DNA from: Anaerolineales bacterium UBA6055
GTDB lineage: Bacteria > Chloroflexota > Anaerolineae > Aggregatilineales > Phototrophicaceae
Reading direction: 5' to 3'
NCBI GenBank assembly: GCA_002428985.1
Contig: DIYL01000053.1
Coordinates: forward strand, 233,700 to 297,699
Length of the DNA: 64,000 bases
Below, one piece after another: positions 37,433 through 46,091 of this stretch. Positions within the stretch are counted from its first letter, which is position 1. Each line of letters starts with the position of its first letter. Made by a program: the position numbers and the translations under genes. Below the pieces are notes generated by a model. The model was not told the origin of the DNA. It searched no databases and worked only from the letters and a program-made list of their open reading frames with translations.

Positions 37433-38314
37433 ATGAATCTCAGTCAACTCGAAGTTCTTGTAGCCATTGCAACTACAGGAAGCCTAAAGGAAGCCTCGTA
37501 TGCTGTAAATCTAACGCAATCAGCAGTTAGCTATTCGTTGAGTAAGTTGGAAAATGAACTTGGCATTCAGCTTGTTGAACGAGGACGTAATGGTGCGACA
37601 GTTACAGATATAGGAGAAAAAGTTGTAAAGTATGCACAGTCTGCCCTTGGCGATATCGAACGTATCCGTCAGGTTACGATTGATGCTCGGGGGATACAAT
37701 CTATTAAAATTCGTCTCGGATGTGTACCTCATACACCCGCTCGTTTGATTAACGGCATTACCCAAGACTTGAGATATCAATATCCACAAATTGAGATTTT
37801 ACCGTTTGAAGGAACACCCAACGAATTAATCTCATGGCTCAATAAAGGGTTAATCGATGTCGCTATGATGACTGATCATGATGCTGTGACCAATAGAGTA
37901 GCAATTATTGATGACGATCTTAAACTAGTTGTCTCATCAGATCATTCACTTGCAAACGAACACGAGGTTGAAATTCATAATATTGTGGATGAACTCTTTA
38001 TTGGGCCTGAAAGTGAGTTCAAACGCATCAATCAAATGCTAATCGCACGAGATATAAAACCATTTAAAATGTTACATCACGTCAATACATACCCGACTAT
38101 TTTCTCGATGATACGTGAGCAAGTTGGAATTTCGGTTATGCCCCAAAGCTTGATTAACAGCCAGCATAATGACCTAATTTCAATTAATCTCAATCCCAAA
38201 ATCGTGCTACATGTCGAACTTGTTAGCTTAGCCAACACTCCACATATCAGTGCGTTGATGACCTACGCAAATCGTTGGGCAAGGACACACGGGTTCTTAA
38301 CTTCAGTTATGTGA
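37433..38314 (+). CDS. LysR-family transcriptional regulator
   Basis: The 293-residue protein has the LysR HTH at the N-terminus (LSQLEVLVAIATTGSLKEASYAVNLTQSAVSYSLSKLENELGIQL) and a two-lobed periplasmic-binding-type effector domain. GGAG lies before the ATG, with a small TAATC/GATTA dyad at 37399-37414. It is not divergent from a target; the same-strand LLM/SDR pair upstream and Fe-S gene downstream are the candidates for control. Confidence 0.93.
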   Translation: MNLSQLEVLVAIATTGSLKEASYAVNLTQSAVSYSLSKLENELGIQLVERGRNGATVTDIGEKVVKYAQSALGDIERIRQVTIDARGIQSIKIRLGCVPHTPARLINGITQDLRYQYPQIEILPFEGTPNELISWLNKGLIDVAMMTDHDAVTNRVAIIDDDLKLVVSSDHSLANEHEVEIHNIVDELFIGPESEFKRINQMLIARDIKPFKMLHHVNTYPTIFSMIREQVGISVMPQSLINSQHNDLISINLNPKIVLHVELVSLANTPHISALMTYANRWARTHGFLTSVM

Positions 38315-38412
38315 ATTTAATTCACATGTGAGTTCAGTAACGCGATTATGTACTATTCGATCAATATCATAACATAAAGAGAAATTTGTAACGGTATCGC
38401 TGGAGTCAAGTT

Positions 38413-39462
38413 ATGTTTGGTATGTTAGGTAACATCATAAAAGAACAATTTCGTTCGACAAAGCAAGAACAAGAAATCTCATCTGATGATGCAATGCTGA
38501 TTCGGATGGATGATAAAATTCATAATTTTGATAACTTCATCCATCCGCTTCCCGAGTCCAAGCCAAGAACTCCCTTTGGTAGCCCAAATAAGGATGGGAA
38601 AAAAAGAGGGGCAGCACTACTTAATGTTAGAGAACTTTTCACTATGCTACCTACTGCTCTTACAATGACAATCAACATGCAACGTGGTTCAAACTTATAC
38701 GATGGTAAGTTTGTTCCTGAACGTCAACGGGTCACGGATGAATTCATCTCTACGCTAGAAGAAAACGCATATGAACTTGGCGTCAAAGATTTAAAGTATG
38801 TCAAAGTACCACGAAATGCCATTTTTCAGAATAAAGGAATCCCTCATGAATATGCTATTGTATTCACAGTAGAAATGGACAAAGAACCCATTAGTACAGC
38901 CCCTAGTTTCGATGCACTACATGAAGTTATGAAAGGTTACAAGAATATCTCTGTGATTGCGAATAAACTCGTACATTTTATGAGGAATACAGGTGTTGGT
39001 GCGTACCCTGGGACGGCACTTGGTGGGACAACCGATTATGTTCACTTAGCTGAAATCGCTGGATTAGGTGTTATTGGCTATCACGGTTTATTAATTTCAC
39101 CGACAGAGGGAGCGCGCTTACGAATCGGTGTTATTTATACCAATATCGAGAATCTACCAGTACAAAGCGAAAACGAGCATCTGTGGGTACGCGATTTTTG
39201 TGCCATGTGTAAAAAATGTATTCGTAAATGTCCTGTTAATGCAATTTTTGACCAACCAAAACCGCGTGGTGATGGGGGGATGCAGAGTATTGATCATGAT
39301 GCTTGTAGAGAATATTTTGATCAAAATTACACTTGTGCTATTTGTTTAGCGGTTTGTCCATTTAGTCAAGTAGGATATGACAAAGTGAAAGAACGTTTTA
39401 AAGGAAATCCCAATGCCCCTCAATTCCAGATTCCTGTAGGTGAAATTGCTGTTATAGATTAA
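38413..39462 (+). CDS. reductive-dehalogenase/epoxyqueuosine-reductase-like Fe-S protein
   Basis: The 349-residue protein has two [4Fe-4S] motifs at its C-terminus: FCAMCKKCIRKCP (about 263-275), and a split second set made of a distant Cys plus TCAICLAVCPF (about 305-315). The preceding part (GLGVIGYHGLLISPTEGARLRIGVI, TDLP replaced by TNIE) follows the core shared by QueG and the RdhA reductive dehalogenases. No Tat signal is present. Corrinoid binding and dehalogenation are possible but unproven. GGAG precedes the ATG. The transposon inserted 65 bp behind its stop. Confidence 0.82.
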   Translation: MFGMLGNIIKEQFRSTKQEQEISSDDAMLIRMDDKIHNFDNFIHPLPESKPRTPFGSPNKDGKKRGAALLNVRELFTMLPTALTMTINMQRGSNLYDGKFVPERQRVTDEFISTLEENAYELGVKDLKYVKVPRNAIFQNKGIPHEYAIVFTVEMDKEPISTAPSFDALHEVMKGYKNISVIANKLVHFMRNTGVGAYPGTALGGTTDYVHLAEIAGLGVIGYHGLLISPTEGARLRIGVIYTNIENLPVQSENEHLWVRDFCAMCKKCIRKCPVNAIFDQPKPRGDGGMQSIDHDACREYFDQNYTCAICLAVCPFSQVGYDKVKERFKGNPNAPQFQIPVGEIAVID

Positions 39463-39474
39463 TTCTGTAGTGAT

Positions 39475-39510
39475 AAAGATGTACTATAGTAAATCTGATA
39501 GTACATCTTT
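39475..39510 (+). terminator. long perfect stem-loop behind the Fe-S gene
   Basis: AAAGATGTACTAT (39475-39487) and ATAGTACATCTTT (39498-39510) form a perfect 13-bp stem around a 10-nt loop, followed by AATTAG. It is the likely terminator of the Fe-S gene and ends 17 bp before the first base of the transposon. Confidence 0.8.
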
Positions 39511-39522
39511 AATTAGATTAGC

Positions 39523-39527
39523 CTTAG
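39523..39527. repeat. target-site duplication, left copy (CTTAG)
   Basis: CTTAG directly precedes the TGT of the left end and matches the five bases directly after the right-end ACA. Confidence 0.85.
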
Positions 39528-39654
39528 TGTCGGTATACAATTAGGTTTGTTACCAACATGCTCCAAATAGCTAACTTTGAGACCCAATTATCCAATTATA
39601 TTTGTTACTAAAATTAGTATATCTAATTTGAAGCATACAATAGAGTTTGTTACT
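39528..39654. repeat. transposon left end: three spaced transposase-binding-type repeats
   Basis: Copies are TACAATTAGGTTTGTTACC (39536-39554), CCAATTATATTTGTTACT (39592-39609) and TACAATAGAGTTTGTTACT (39636-39654). They are 56 and 44 bp apart and all read inward. Tn7's own left end also has three separated TnsB sites. Confidence 0.8.
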
Positions 39655-39809
39655 AGGTCTATAATATCAAACATCAGAAATAAATTCTGTGTGTTTCATC
39701 GCAGATATCTATTTATAATATAGCGTACAAATACAACAGTATTGAATTTGCCAAGACAACCATTACACTTATAATCTTTACCTTGACATACTACAATCAA
39801 AAATACAAA

Positions 39810-40001
39810 CTAAAATCCTGATGACCTTTGCCATGCTTTATCTACAAGTTTCTTGACATTTGGAGCTTCCATATACAGGCGAATTGCAGATCCTCTAATC
39901 AAGTCTTCTATATTTCTGAACTTGTCCGGGTGTTCAACAAATATGACTCTATCCACTCTAAGCAACGAATAGCACACTCCTAATAGCTCTCTTCTAATTG
40001 A
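39810..40001 (-). pseudogene. open-frame relic of unknown origin
   Basis: On the minus strand about 63 codons are open and end in TAG at 39812-39810. The text looks protein-like (VDRVIFVEHPDKFRNIEDL, GSAIRLYMEAPNVKKLV), but no start codon with a ribosome site is present and a TGA precedes it. It is probably the tail of a lost gene at the left end of the transposon. The family is not recognised. Confidence 0.35.
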
Positions 40002-40243
40002 TCAAGTAAATCCTGAGTGATGAGAAGTTTACTTTGGCTTATATTATTTAATATAAGATCTGTATGCTTAGCAACGTTACGCAGCAATCATGTTTTAGAA
40101 ATACGTCGTGGTTTCTTATTTTCATTTCGAAGAACCTGTTATTGCTCCTTGATAAGTTGTTCATACAAAAGATCGCGCTGATGCCAATCAATTTTACTTC
40201 TACAAATCGGATTTGATTGATTTTCTGGTCTATGTGTAATCAA

Positions 40244-40928
40244 TCACCCCTCTTTCACCGTCTTGACCGTCCGCTCCATCATCGGTTTAAGATCTGGACG
40301 GCGAGGTGTACAGACAACAGGTATCACACCACCGACATGTAAAAAGCAAAGCAAAGCCGACGGATAACTATCGCTAGTCCAACTGGCGACAAAGCGGATA
40401 TCCCGATCAAAGCGCAAACGTTGGGCATCCTTCAAGCAATAAATAAACGTGTGACAGCTTCCAATACCGTCTCAGCGATATAGTCATCACAGCCTTCTGA
40501 TACGCAATGTCCCGGATCGACTACCAGAAAGAATTCAAGCTAGCTCTTATCAGATAATCGAATTATGCCAAAATCGATTCCCACTCCTCCATTGGGGCAG
40601 GTAAGTCAACAATCGCCGTTTCTTCTTTTTATGAGGTATAAACATATCCCAGCTCGTTAAGAATTGCTGTAATCGTAAGGATTGTGGTGGGAATGACGTA
40701 TCCAGACTCTTTGAGAGCATTGAGCCTAGTCAGTTCATATAAGATGGTTTTGTCACCAGCGGGTTGATGATACTTTGTAGTCAGTTCCTCTCTCAACTCA
40801 CCAATGACTTTTTAAATTCGGGAGCGATTTTTAGGTGATGATTTTGGAGCAAGACTTTTGCTCACATACATACGGAAACTCGGAGTTTCAGTCACTTCAA
40901 AGTGAGCGCAAGCTGCTTTGGACTCCAT
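40244..40928 (-). pseudogene. decayed integrase-core (DDE) transposase
   Basis: Translation starts well (AGGAGG before ATG 40928) and then meets several stops and at least two frameshifts. Joined pieces read as a stand-alone integrase-core transposase. There is an N-terminal HTH part (KVIGELREELTTKYHQPAGD, VIPTTILTITAILNELGY), PMEEWE then IDFG (first Asp), LEFFLVVDPGHCV, QRLRFDRDIRFVASWTSDSYP (second Asp), and CTPRRPDLKPMMERTVKTVK (Glu). Homology continues loosely to about 40140. It is not a TnsB: it lacks the long DNA-binding N-terminus and is far too short. It is inactive. Confidence 0.8.
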
Positions 40929-41302
40929 TGGGTTCCTCCTGAATGATTGTCAGATCATGAGAGGATAACCAAGATACAATACAAAAATCGACATTAAGGT
41001 TACGACAAATGGCAATAGATTCACTCCGACCTCCACTTATGTTCATTCACAATTTTGTGAAGAGAGATTGGAGATCGTTTGCTATTTAATACATTAATCT
41101 TTGCGTTGAATAATGTCTGGCATCTGCCAGTATAGTTCAAATTTAACGCTGGTTATTATTTTTCAGATTGCTCTTACTATGATAAAGTAATACTGTATTA
41201 ACTCAAATTATCGACGTTTTAGTGATAGAAATCTTCTATGAATACATAGGATTGATTAACTAGGTTATGTTGACATTTGAGAAAAAGAAGTAAACTAGGC
41301 TC

Positions 41303-41641
41303 ATGACTGATATAAGCCTAACCGACATTCAATGGACAAAAATTCGGGATTTTCTGTTATAAGACCCGAATGCTTATGTGGGCAAAGACGAAGTAGCATG
41401 TCGCAAATTCGTTGAAGCCGTGAAATGGGTGAGCCGAAGTGGCGCACAGTGGAGATTGTTGCCTGTTGAATATGGCAAATGGAACACCATTTACAAACGA
41501 TTTGTAAGGTGGTGTGAGCGTGGTGTCTGGCAAAGAATGTTTGAGTATTTTGCTGATGATCCAGATATGGAAAATGGGATGATTGACAGCACGATTGTCC
41601 GCGCTCATCCTTGTGCCTCTGGTGCACAAAAAAAGAGGTGA
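41303..41641 (+). pseudogene. IS427-type transposase orfA, interrupted by a stop codon
   Basis: From ATG 41303 the frame reads MTDISLTDIQWTKIRDFLL, then TAA at 41360-41362, then continues as normal orfA (KFVEAVKWVSRSGAQWRLLP, YKRFVRWCERGVW, DSTIVRAH with the first catalytic Asp). A restart at ATG 41378 could make a shortened product. The end overlaps orfB at AAAAAAA (41628-41634), where a -1 slip would join them. The premature stop suggests the element is now inactive or weak. Confidence 0.8.
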
Positions 41642-42056
41642 GCAAGCATTGGGACGTAGTCGTGGCGGATTGAGCACCAAAATCCACGTGACGGTTGATT
41701 CCTTGGGCAATCCCTTGCGCTTTCGCTTGAGTGCTGGACAACGTCATGACATCACTCAGGCTCAACACCTTGTTGACGGATTTGTCTCTGAGCGTGTTAT
41801 CGCTGATCGTGGCTATGCTGCTCAAGATTTTGTCGATTGGTTGCTGCAACAGGGAATGCAAGTCGTGATTCCACCTCACCAGTTGGCGAAACAAAGGCGC
41901 GGCTACGACACTTGGTTGTATCGAGAGCGGCATTTGGTGGAATGTTTTATTAACAAAATTAAGCATTTTCGTCGTATCTTTTCTCGCTTTGAGAAACTCG
42001 ATTGTTCCTATCTCGGGTTCTTGCACTTTATTGGTACCTTGATTTGGTTACGATGA
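41583..42056 (+). CDS. IS427-type transposase orfB (DDE catalytic half)
   Basis: This frame is normally translated as a -1 frameshift fusion with orfA. The shifted protein reads GRSRGGLSTKIHVTVD, GQRHDITQAQHLVDGF, the second catalytic Asp in VIADRGYAAQDFVDW, and the Glu in YRERHLVECFINKIKHFRRI. All are IS5-family transposase landmarks. The stop codon reaches into the right terminal repeat. The frame itself is intact. Confidence 0.85.
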   Translation: MTARLSALILVPLVHKKRGEQALGRSRGGLSTKIHVTVDSLGNPLRFRLSAGQRHDITQAQHLVDGFVSERVIADRGYAAQDFVDWLLQQGMQVVIPPHQLAKQRRGYDTWLYRERHLVECFINKIKHFRRIFSRFEKLDCSYLGFLHFIGTLIWLR

Positions 42057-42223
42057 AATGTCAACACATCCTAAACAACAAGTTTTAGGAATGATATTGT
42101 ATCGTTATCCGAAAAGCCTGATGTTCTTTTGACTATTTTAGATTGCTTGACCCATTGTTTAAGCAATTGTGATATTTCCATTGATGTACTTGTCTCATAA
42201 TCTGTCCAATTAATCTAAGCTGT

Positions 42224-42640
42224 TTGAAGTATGTCTCACATCGAGAAAGTCACAATCATCGTCCACTCGAACTCGATGTGCAATGGGTGGATTGTAGGTT
42301 GGGCGATTCGTGGAAAGAAGTCTATCAGAACACAAGACAACTCGCAGATCTGTGTGCGCTAGCACATCACATAATGCTTTCCCCTGCACTTGATCTGATG
42401 GCTCTGCTGCCTGACAACGACGAGCATTACGTCAAAGAAGCCGTAAATCGTTACTTTGAAGCATTAGCAGACGACATCGCCAGTGGTGACTGGGTTGACC
42501 TGCCCGGCATTGGCAAAATACAGGTCATTCAAGAAGAAGCAAACGGCGAACTAACATCGTTTGTAAAGGATGGCAAACATATCAAGCGACGGGTGACTCA
42601 TCGCTTAAGGACAAAGGTCAGGTTATACAAAACATTCTAG
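42224..42640 (+). CDS. hypothetical protein with HU-like C-terminal segment
   Basis: The 138-residue frame starts at TTG 42224 without a clear ribosome site, and is open only back to 42185. The second half (KEAVNRYFEALADDIASGDWVDLPGIGKIQVIQE) resembles the HU/IHF pattern of a helix pair followed by a GxG beta turn, and ends basic (IKRRVTHRLRTKVRLYKTF), which fits DNA binding. The first half is helical and unrecognised. It sits between the IS and the DsbA-like gene inside the transposon. It could be a truncated gene. Confidence 0.45.
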   Translation: MKYVSHRESHNHRPLELDVQWVDCRLGDSWKEVYQNTRQLADLCALAHHIMLSPALDLMALLPDNDEHYVKEAVNRYFEALADDIASGDWVDLPGIGKIQVIQEEANGELTSFVKDGKHIKRRVTHRLRTKVRLYKTF

Positions 42641-42681
42641 AACAGAATTAAACGATAGCATGACACATTAAGCAGGGCTTT

Positions 42682-43407
42682 TTATTCTAGTTCCTGCTCA
42701 ATAATCTCAGCAATTTCGTCGTAGGGATGAGCACCTTGCAAGCGAATGCCATTGATAAAAATAGCAGGCGCGCCACTCAGTTCGAGTGCTTGTCCCGCTT
42801 GATAATCTGCTAACACTTCTGCCTGATATGATTCGTCTGCCATGCAGTCATCGAATTGGGTCATATTGACGCCGATATCTTGAGCAACAGTCTCCAGCAA
42901 GGTTTCACTGAGTTGAGCTTGTTCTGCAAACAGGCGATCATGGTATGCCCAAAACTGTCCCTGATCTGCCACACACTCTGCCGCCTGTGCCGACAAGGTC
43001 GAGAGTGGGCTTGTGATCGGGTAATCCCGATAGACAAACCGTACAGTCTCGCTGTATGACTCAATCAAGGGTTGAAGTGTGTTGCGGGCAAAATGACCAC
43101 AGAAATTGCAGGCAAAGTCACTGAACACAATGATTGTCACCGTAGCATTTGATGAACCAATTGACGGATCGTCCTCGATAGATACATCAAATCGTTGGGC
43201 TGGTAATGCTGTTGGAACTACGGTGACCTCTTGTTCGAGAGTGAGGCTTGCAAGCGTTGGAAGTTCAGGCTCATCAGATGGTTCTGATAATACAAAAGAA
43301 CTTCCCAAACCTGCCATCAACCCAAACAGGGTGAAGACCAGTGCTCCCATGATAAGCCAAATAGGACGCACTGATTTTTGTGAGGATTGTTGAGATATGT
43401 TGCTCAT
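42682..43407 (-). CDS. DsbA-family thiol oxidoreductase, membrane-anchored
   Basis: The 241-residue protein has one N-terminal anchor helix (about 15-38), a linker, and a DsbA/DSBA-like thioredoxin domain with CNFC at 100-103 and a cis-Pro in SGAPAIFINGI. It should act outside the membrane, forming or shuffling disulfides in exported proteins. Its start lies 8 bp after the stop of the 884-residue protein, so it is the last gene of the three-gene cargo operon. The large partner proteins hold scattered Cys residues and are natural substrates. Confidence 0.9.
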   Translation of the reverse strand: MSNISQQSSQKSVRPIWLIMGALVFTLFGLMAGLGSSFVLSEPSDEPELPTLASLTLEQEVTVVPTALPAQRFDVSIEDDPSIGSSNATVTIIVFSDFACNFCGHFARNTLQPLIESYSETVRFVYRDYPITSPLSTLSAQAAECVADQGQFWAYHDRLFAEQAQLSETLLETVAQDIGVNMTQFDDCMADESYQAEVLADYQAGQALELSGAPAIFINGIRLQGAHPYDEIAEIIEQELE

Positions 43408-43415
43408 ACGATTAA

Positions 43416-46070
43416 TTATTCAGGTGAACAGGTTGAAATCGCTTCAATCGCATCGACATCAAACGCATCGGTTGTCGTGCCACTTCCCAAGAAAAATGCA
43501 CGATTGCTGGCATCCACGATACGAATATAACGTGCCCACTCAAGTGAACCGAGGTCGAATCCCATGTCCTTACGAGCTACACCTAACGCAACCCAGTTTT
43601 CGTTGTCTTGTGAGGCATATACAATCGCTTGCTCAGGATAAATTAACCATGAGCGACTTGAATCATTGTAAGTTGTTTCGGTAATGCGAATGTCATCGCC
43701 ATCTTCATTCATGATACGCTGACCAAAATCGACGATCAGCTCGCCACCGAAACCGAGTGAGACAAAGTTAAGTGCATCTGTACCCTGTGCATCTCCTAGG
43801 GCATTGGTTGGGTCAACTCGATCTGGATGAAGCAGTCCATCGCTAGCGAGTGAGGTCCCTGGCAGGTACGCCACTATGGATTGTGCCGTACAGGTTGTCA
43901 AATCGGGAGGTGGAACAGGTTCGACAAATTCACAGACTTGAACATTGCTGAATACACTCTCGGCAGTTGGATTATCTACATCATGATCATTTACAAATGT
44001 GATATAACTCACATCATCCGTGTAATCTGCGCCTACTGGCAGTCCAATATGAATTGTTTCTGGAGCAAAATCATCGTAGCGCGGTATATCTGTACGTCCC
44101 CAGTTCTGTGTACCATATATAGTATACGCTTTCTTCTTGGTTTCACTCTGGTCATCACTGACTGTATCGAAACCGATGCTATGTAACTCACCTTCAACAC
44201 TACTCTGGAAATCGAAATCCAGAACAGTTTGTGATGTTACAGTATATGGGTAATTAATCTGTTGCCATGTATTGCCTGTCAACCGTAAAGCTGTACCATC
44301 TTGTTCAATAAGTACCTGTCCATTTATATCTTGTGTCGTACCATAGCTAAATGGTGAATTACTATCAAAATCAATAATGGGTGTATCTGTTGGGCAAATT
44401 TGATTAGGGTCTACATTCAATACGGTATCATCAACTATAGTAATGGTTACAGTATCTGTATTTGTTGCATTATCCTCATCTGTCACTGTAAGTGTAATTA
44501 TATGTTCACCTATAGGTAAAGAAACTTGAGCTGAGGAGCCTGTTGCAATTTCAACATCATCCTCACTCCAGACATAGTTGATAATCCCGCCTTCCACATC
44601 TTTACTACCAACACTATCTAAATCAACTAACTCAGAGCCGTTACCATCTGTGTCTGTTAGTATTTGATCTTCTCCAGCATTAGCAAAGGGAAAGTAATTG
44701 TATGGTAATTCTTCGGGATAGACTGAAATAAAATACTGCTCACTACCAAAATCCTCATTAACGATCTCTTTACTAATATTGCTTGGAATATTATGAAGAA
44801 TTAATCGTTCAAATGGAATATTGTGTCGCATAAGTGAACATGAAAACTGACCCGGTTGACTATACACAACATTATCATCGTCCAGCCAATCTATGTTACA
44901 AACCTCATTTAATTCATCATTCATCCAGATGATCTCGCCATCTGACAAATTTATGACTATAACACTACCGTCTTCTTCTACAAATGAACCACCAATAGCC
45001 AAATAATCTCTACTTGGAGCAACAGCTAATGATGTAATAACCTGAAATTCAAGGGATAATATAGGGAAGTTACGCTCATAGATGAGTGTCAGTACATTTG
45101 ACAGATCATATTTTAGGAGACTCCAACGATAAAAATCATTATCGTTAACTGATGCAACAATAGTAATTTGATTACTATCTTGAAGAAATATATCTTTAAT
45201 TTGTATTGAGTAACTGCTGGGATATATAGTCTTGAGATCGGCTTCAATAGACATATTGCCTGATAAATCGACAGAGGCAAGTAACATGACTCCTCTCGGA
45301 CCACCAATGTCTAGCATCTCTGCTAAGATAAAGTAAACTTTTTGTTCGTCTGGAGAATAAGTTGTATATTCAATTGTGAGAGACAAGAACTCGAGTTGAT
45401 CTACAAGTCCAAGGGCATTTGCATCTATCTGTGTTAAAGCTATTTTCGTACCAGATACAATATCAACCAGATACAAATCTGAAACAGATCGACATGATGT
45501 AGGGCAATTTGATTTTCCGTTGTACACAAACTGCTGACTATCTGGGAGCCATAAAGGTGAAAAAACACTTTCATCAAATGTATAAATGATTTGACTAGTC
45601 ATAACATCATATATAAATTCGCTATTCTGTCCAATTTCTCCTGGAGCTACATAAATTTGTTGTCCATTAGGTGACCATAGCAAATATGGTAGCGATGATA
45701 CTGGAAATGATAGTTGAGTGTCTTCATTGATACTTGTTGTAAGGTCAAGTATAAACAGGCTATCATTTACCCCATCTGATGATGCAACGAACGCCATCTT
45801 TTTTCGATTTGGAGATAAAGTAAATGGAGTGCGTCCAGAAATATTCCATTCCAATGGATATTCCTCATTAATAGTGAATCCCGATAATGTAGCGATTTCT
45901 TCATTAAGTTCACCACTTTCTAATGTGCTATAGATTATGATTCCCTGTAAAGTTGTGTCTAGCACATATCCAAGTTCATTTGATGACTGAGCTGATACAA
46001 GACCATTTATAAACATCATAAATAGAATAATCACGACAATTGTTTTGTTAAACAACAAATTATGATTCAT
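43416..46070 (-). CDS. secreted propeller-PKD-discoidin-like surface protein
   Basis: The 884-residue protein has a signal peptide (residues 1-28, ending VSAQ). Residues about 30-455 hold WD40/PD40-type blades (LSPNRKKMAFVAS, WSPNGQQIYVAPG, YSPDEQKVYFIL, WLDDDNVVYSQPG). Residues about 461-547 form a PKD domain (NAGEDQILTDTDGNGSE, YVWSEDDVEI, LTVTDEDNATNTDTV). Two beta-sandwich segments follow; the last (GGELIVDFGQRI, WVALGVARKD, ARYIRIVDASN) resembles discoidin-like carbohydrate-binding domains. AAAGGGATAG precedes the ATG. It lies 21 bp after the giant gene and is co-transcribed with it. A glycan-binding or cell-surface role is likely. Confidence 0.85.
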   Translation of the reverse strand: MNHNLLFNKTIVVIILFMMFINGLVSAQSSNELGYVLDTTLQGIIIYSTLESGELNEEIATLSGFTINEEYPLEWNISGRTPFTLSPNRKKMAFVASSDGVNDSLFILDLTTSINEDTQLSFPVSSLPYLLWSPNGQQIYVAPGEIGQNSEFIYDVMTSQIIYTFDESVFSPLWLPDSQQFVYNGKSNCPTSCRSVSDLYLVDIVSGTKIALTQIDANALGLVDQLEFLSLTIEYTTYSPDEQKVYFILAEMLDIGGPRGVMLLASVDLSGNMSIEADLKTIYPSSYSIQIKDIFLQDSNQITIVASVNDNDFYRWSLLKYDLSNVLTLIYERNFPILSLEFQVITSLAVAPSRDYLAIGGSFVEEDGSVIVINLSDGEIIWMNDELNEVCNIDWLDDDNVVYSQPGQFSCSLMRHNIPFERLILHNIPSNISKEIVNEDFGSEQYFISVYPEELPYNYFPFANAGEDQILTDTDGNGSELVDLDSVGSKDVEGGIINYVWSEDDVEIATGSSAQVSLPIGEHIITLTVTDEDNATNTDTVTITIVDDTVLNVDPNQICPTDTPIIDFDSNSPFSYGTTQDINGQVLIEQDGTALRLTGNTWQQINYPYTVTSQTVLDFDFQSSVEGELHSIGFDTVSDDQSETKKKAYTIYGTQNWGRTDIPRYDDFAPETIHIGLPVGADYTDDVSYITFVNDHDVDNPTAESVFSNVQVCEFVEPVPPPDLTTCTAQSIVAYLPGTSLASDGLLHPDRVDPTNALGDAQGTDALNFVSLGFGGELIVDFGQRIMNEDGDDIRITETTYNDSSRSWLIYPEQAIVYASQDNENWVALGVARKDMGFDLGSLEWARYIRIVDASNRAFFLGSGTTTDAFDVDAIEAISTCSPE

Positions 46071-46091
46071 TTTCTATCCCTTTCTATTGAA

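Larger units (their letters stand above)
41261..42073 (+). mobile_element. IS5-family element of the IS427 type
   Basis: Terminal inverted repeats are TAGGTTATGTTGACATTT (41261-41278) and, on the opposite strand from 42073, TAGGATGTGTTGACATTT. They bound two overlapping frames joined by an A7 slippery run, the IS427 layout, and the 813-bp length fits. No longer target duplication is clear; a CTA/TA at the edges would match the family's short target. It lies inside the larger transposon, so it inserted later or travelled with it. Confidence 0.88.

Noticed and set aside
40244..40928. Decayed integrase-core gene as the transposon's own TnsB
   Set aside because: The reconstructed protein is short and has the stand-alone IS-type N-terminus, not the long multi-domain TnsB/TniA build.
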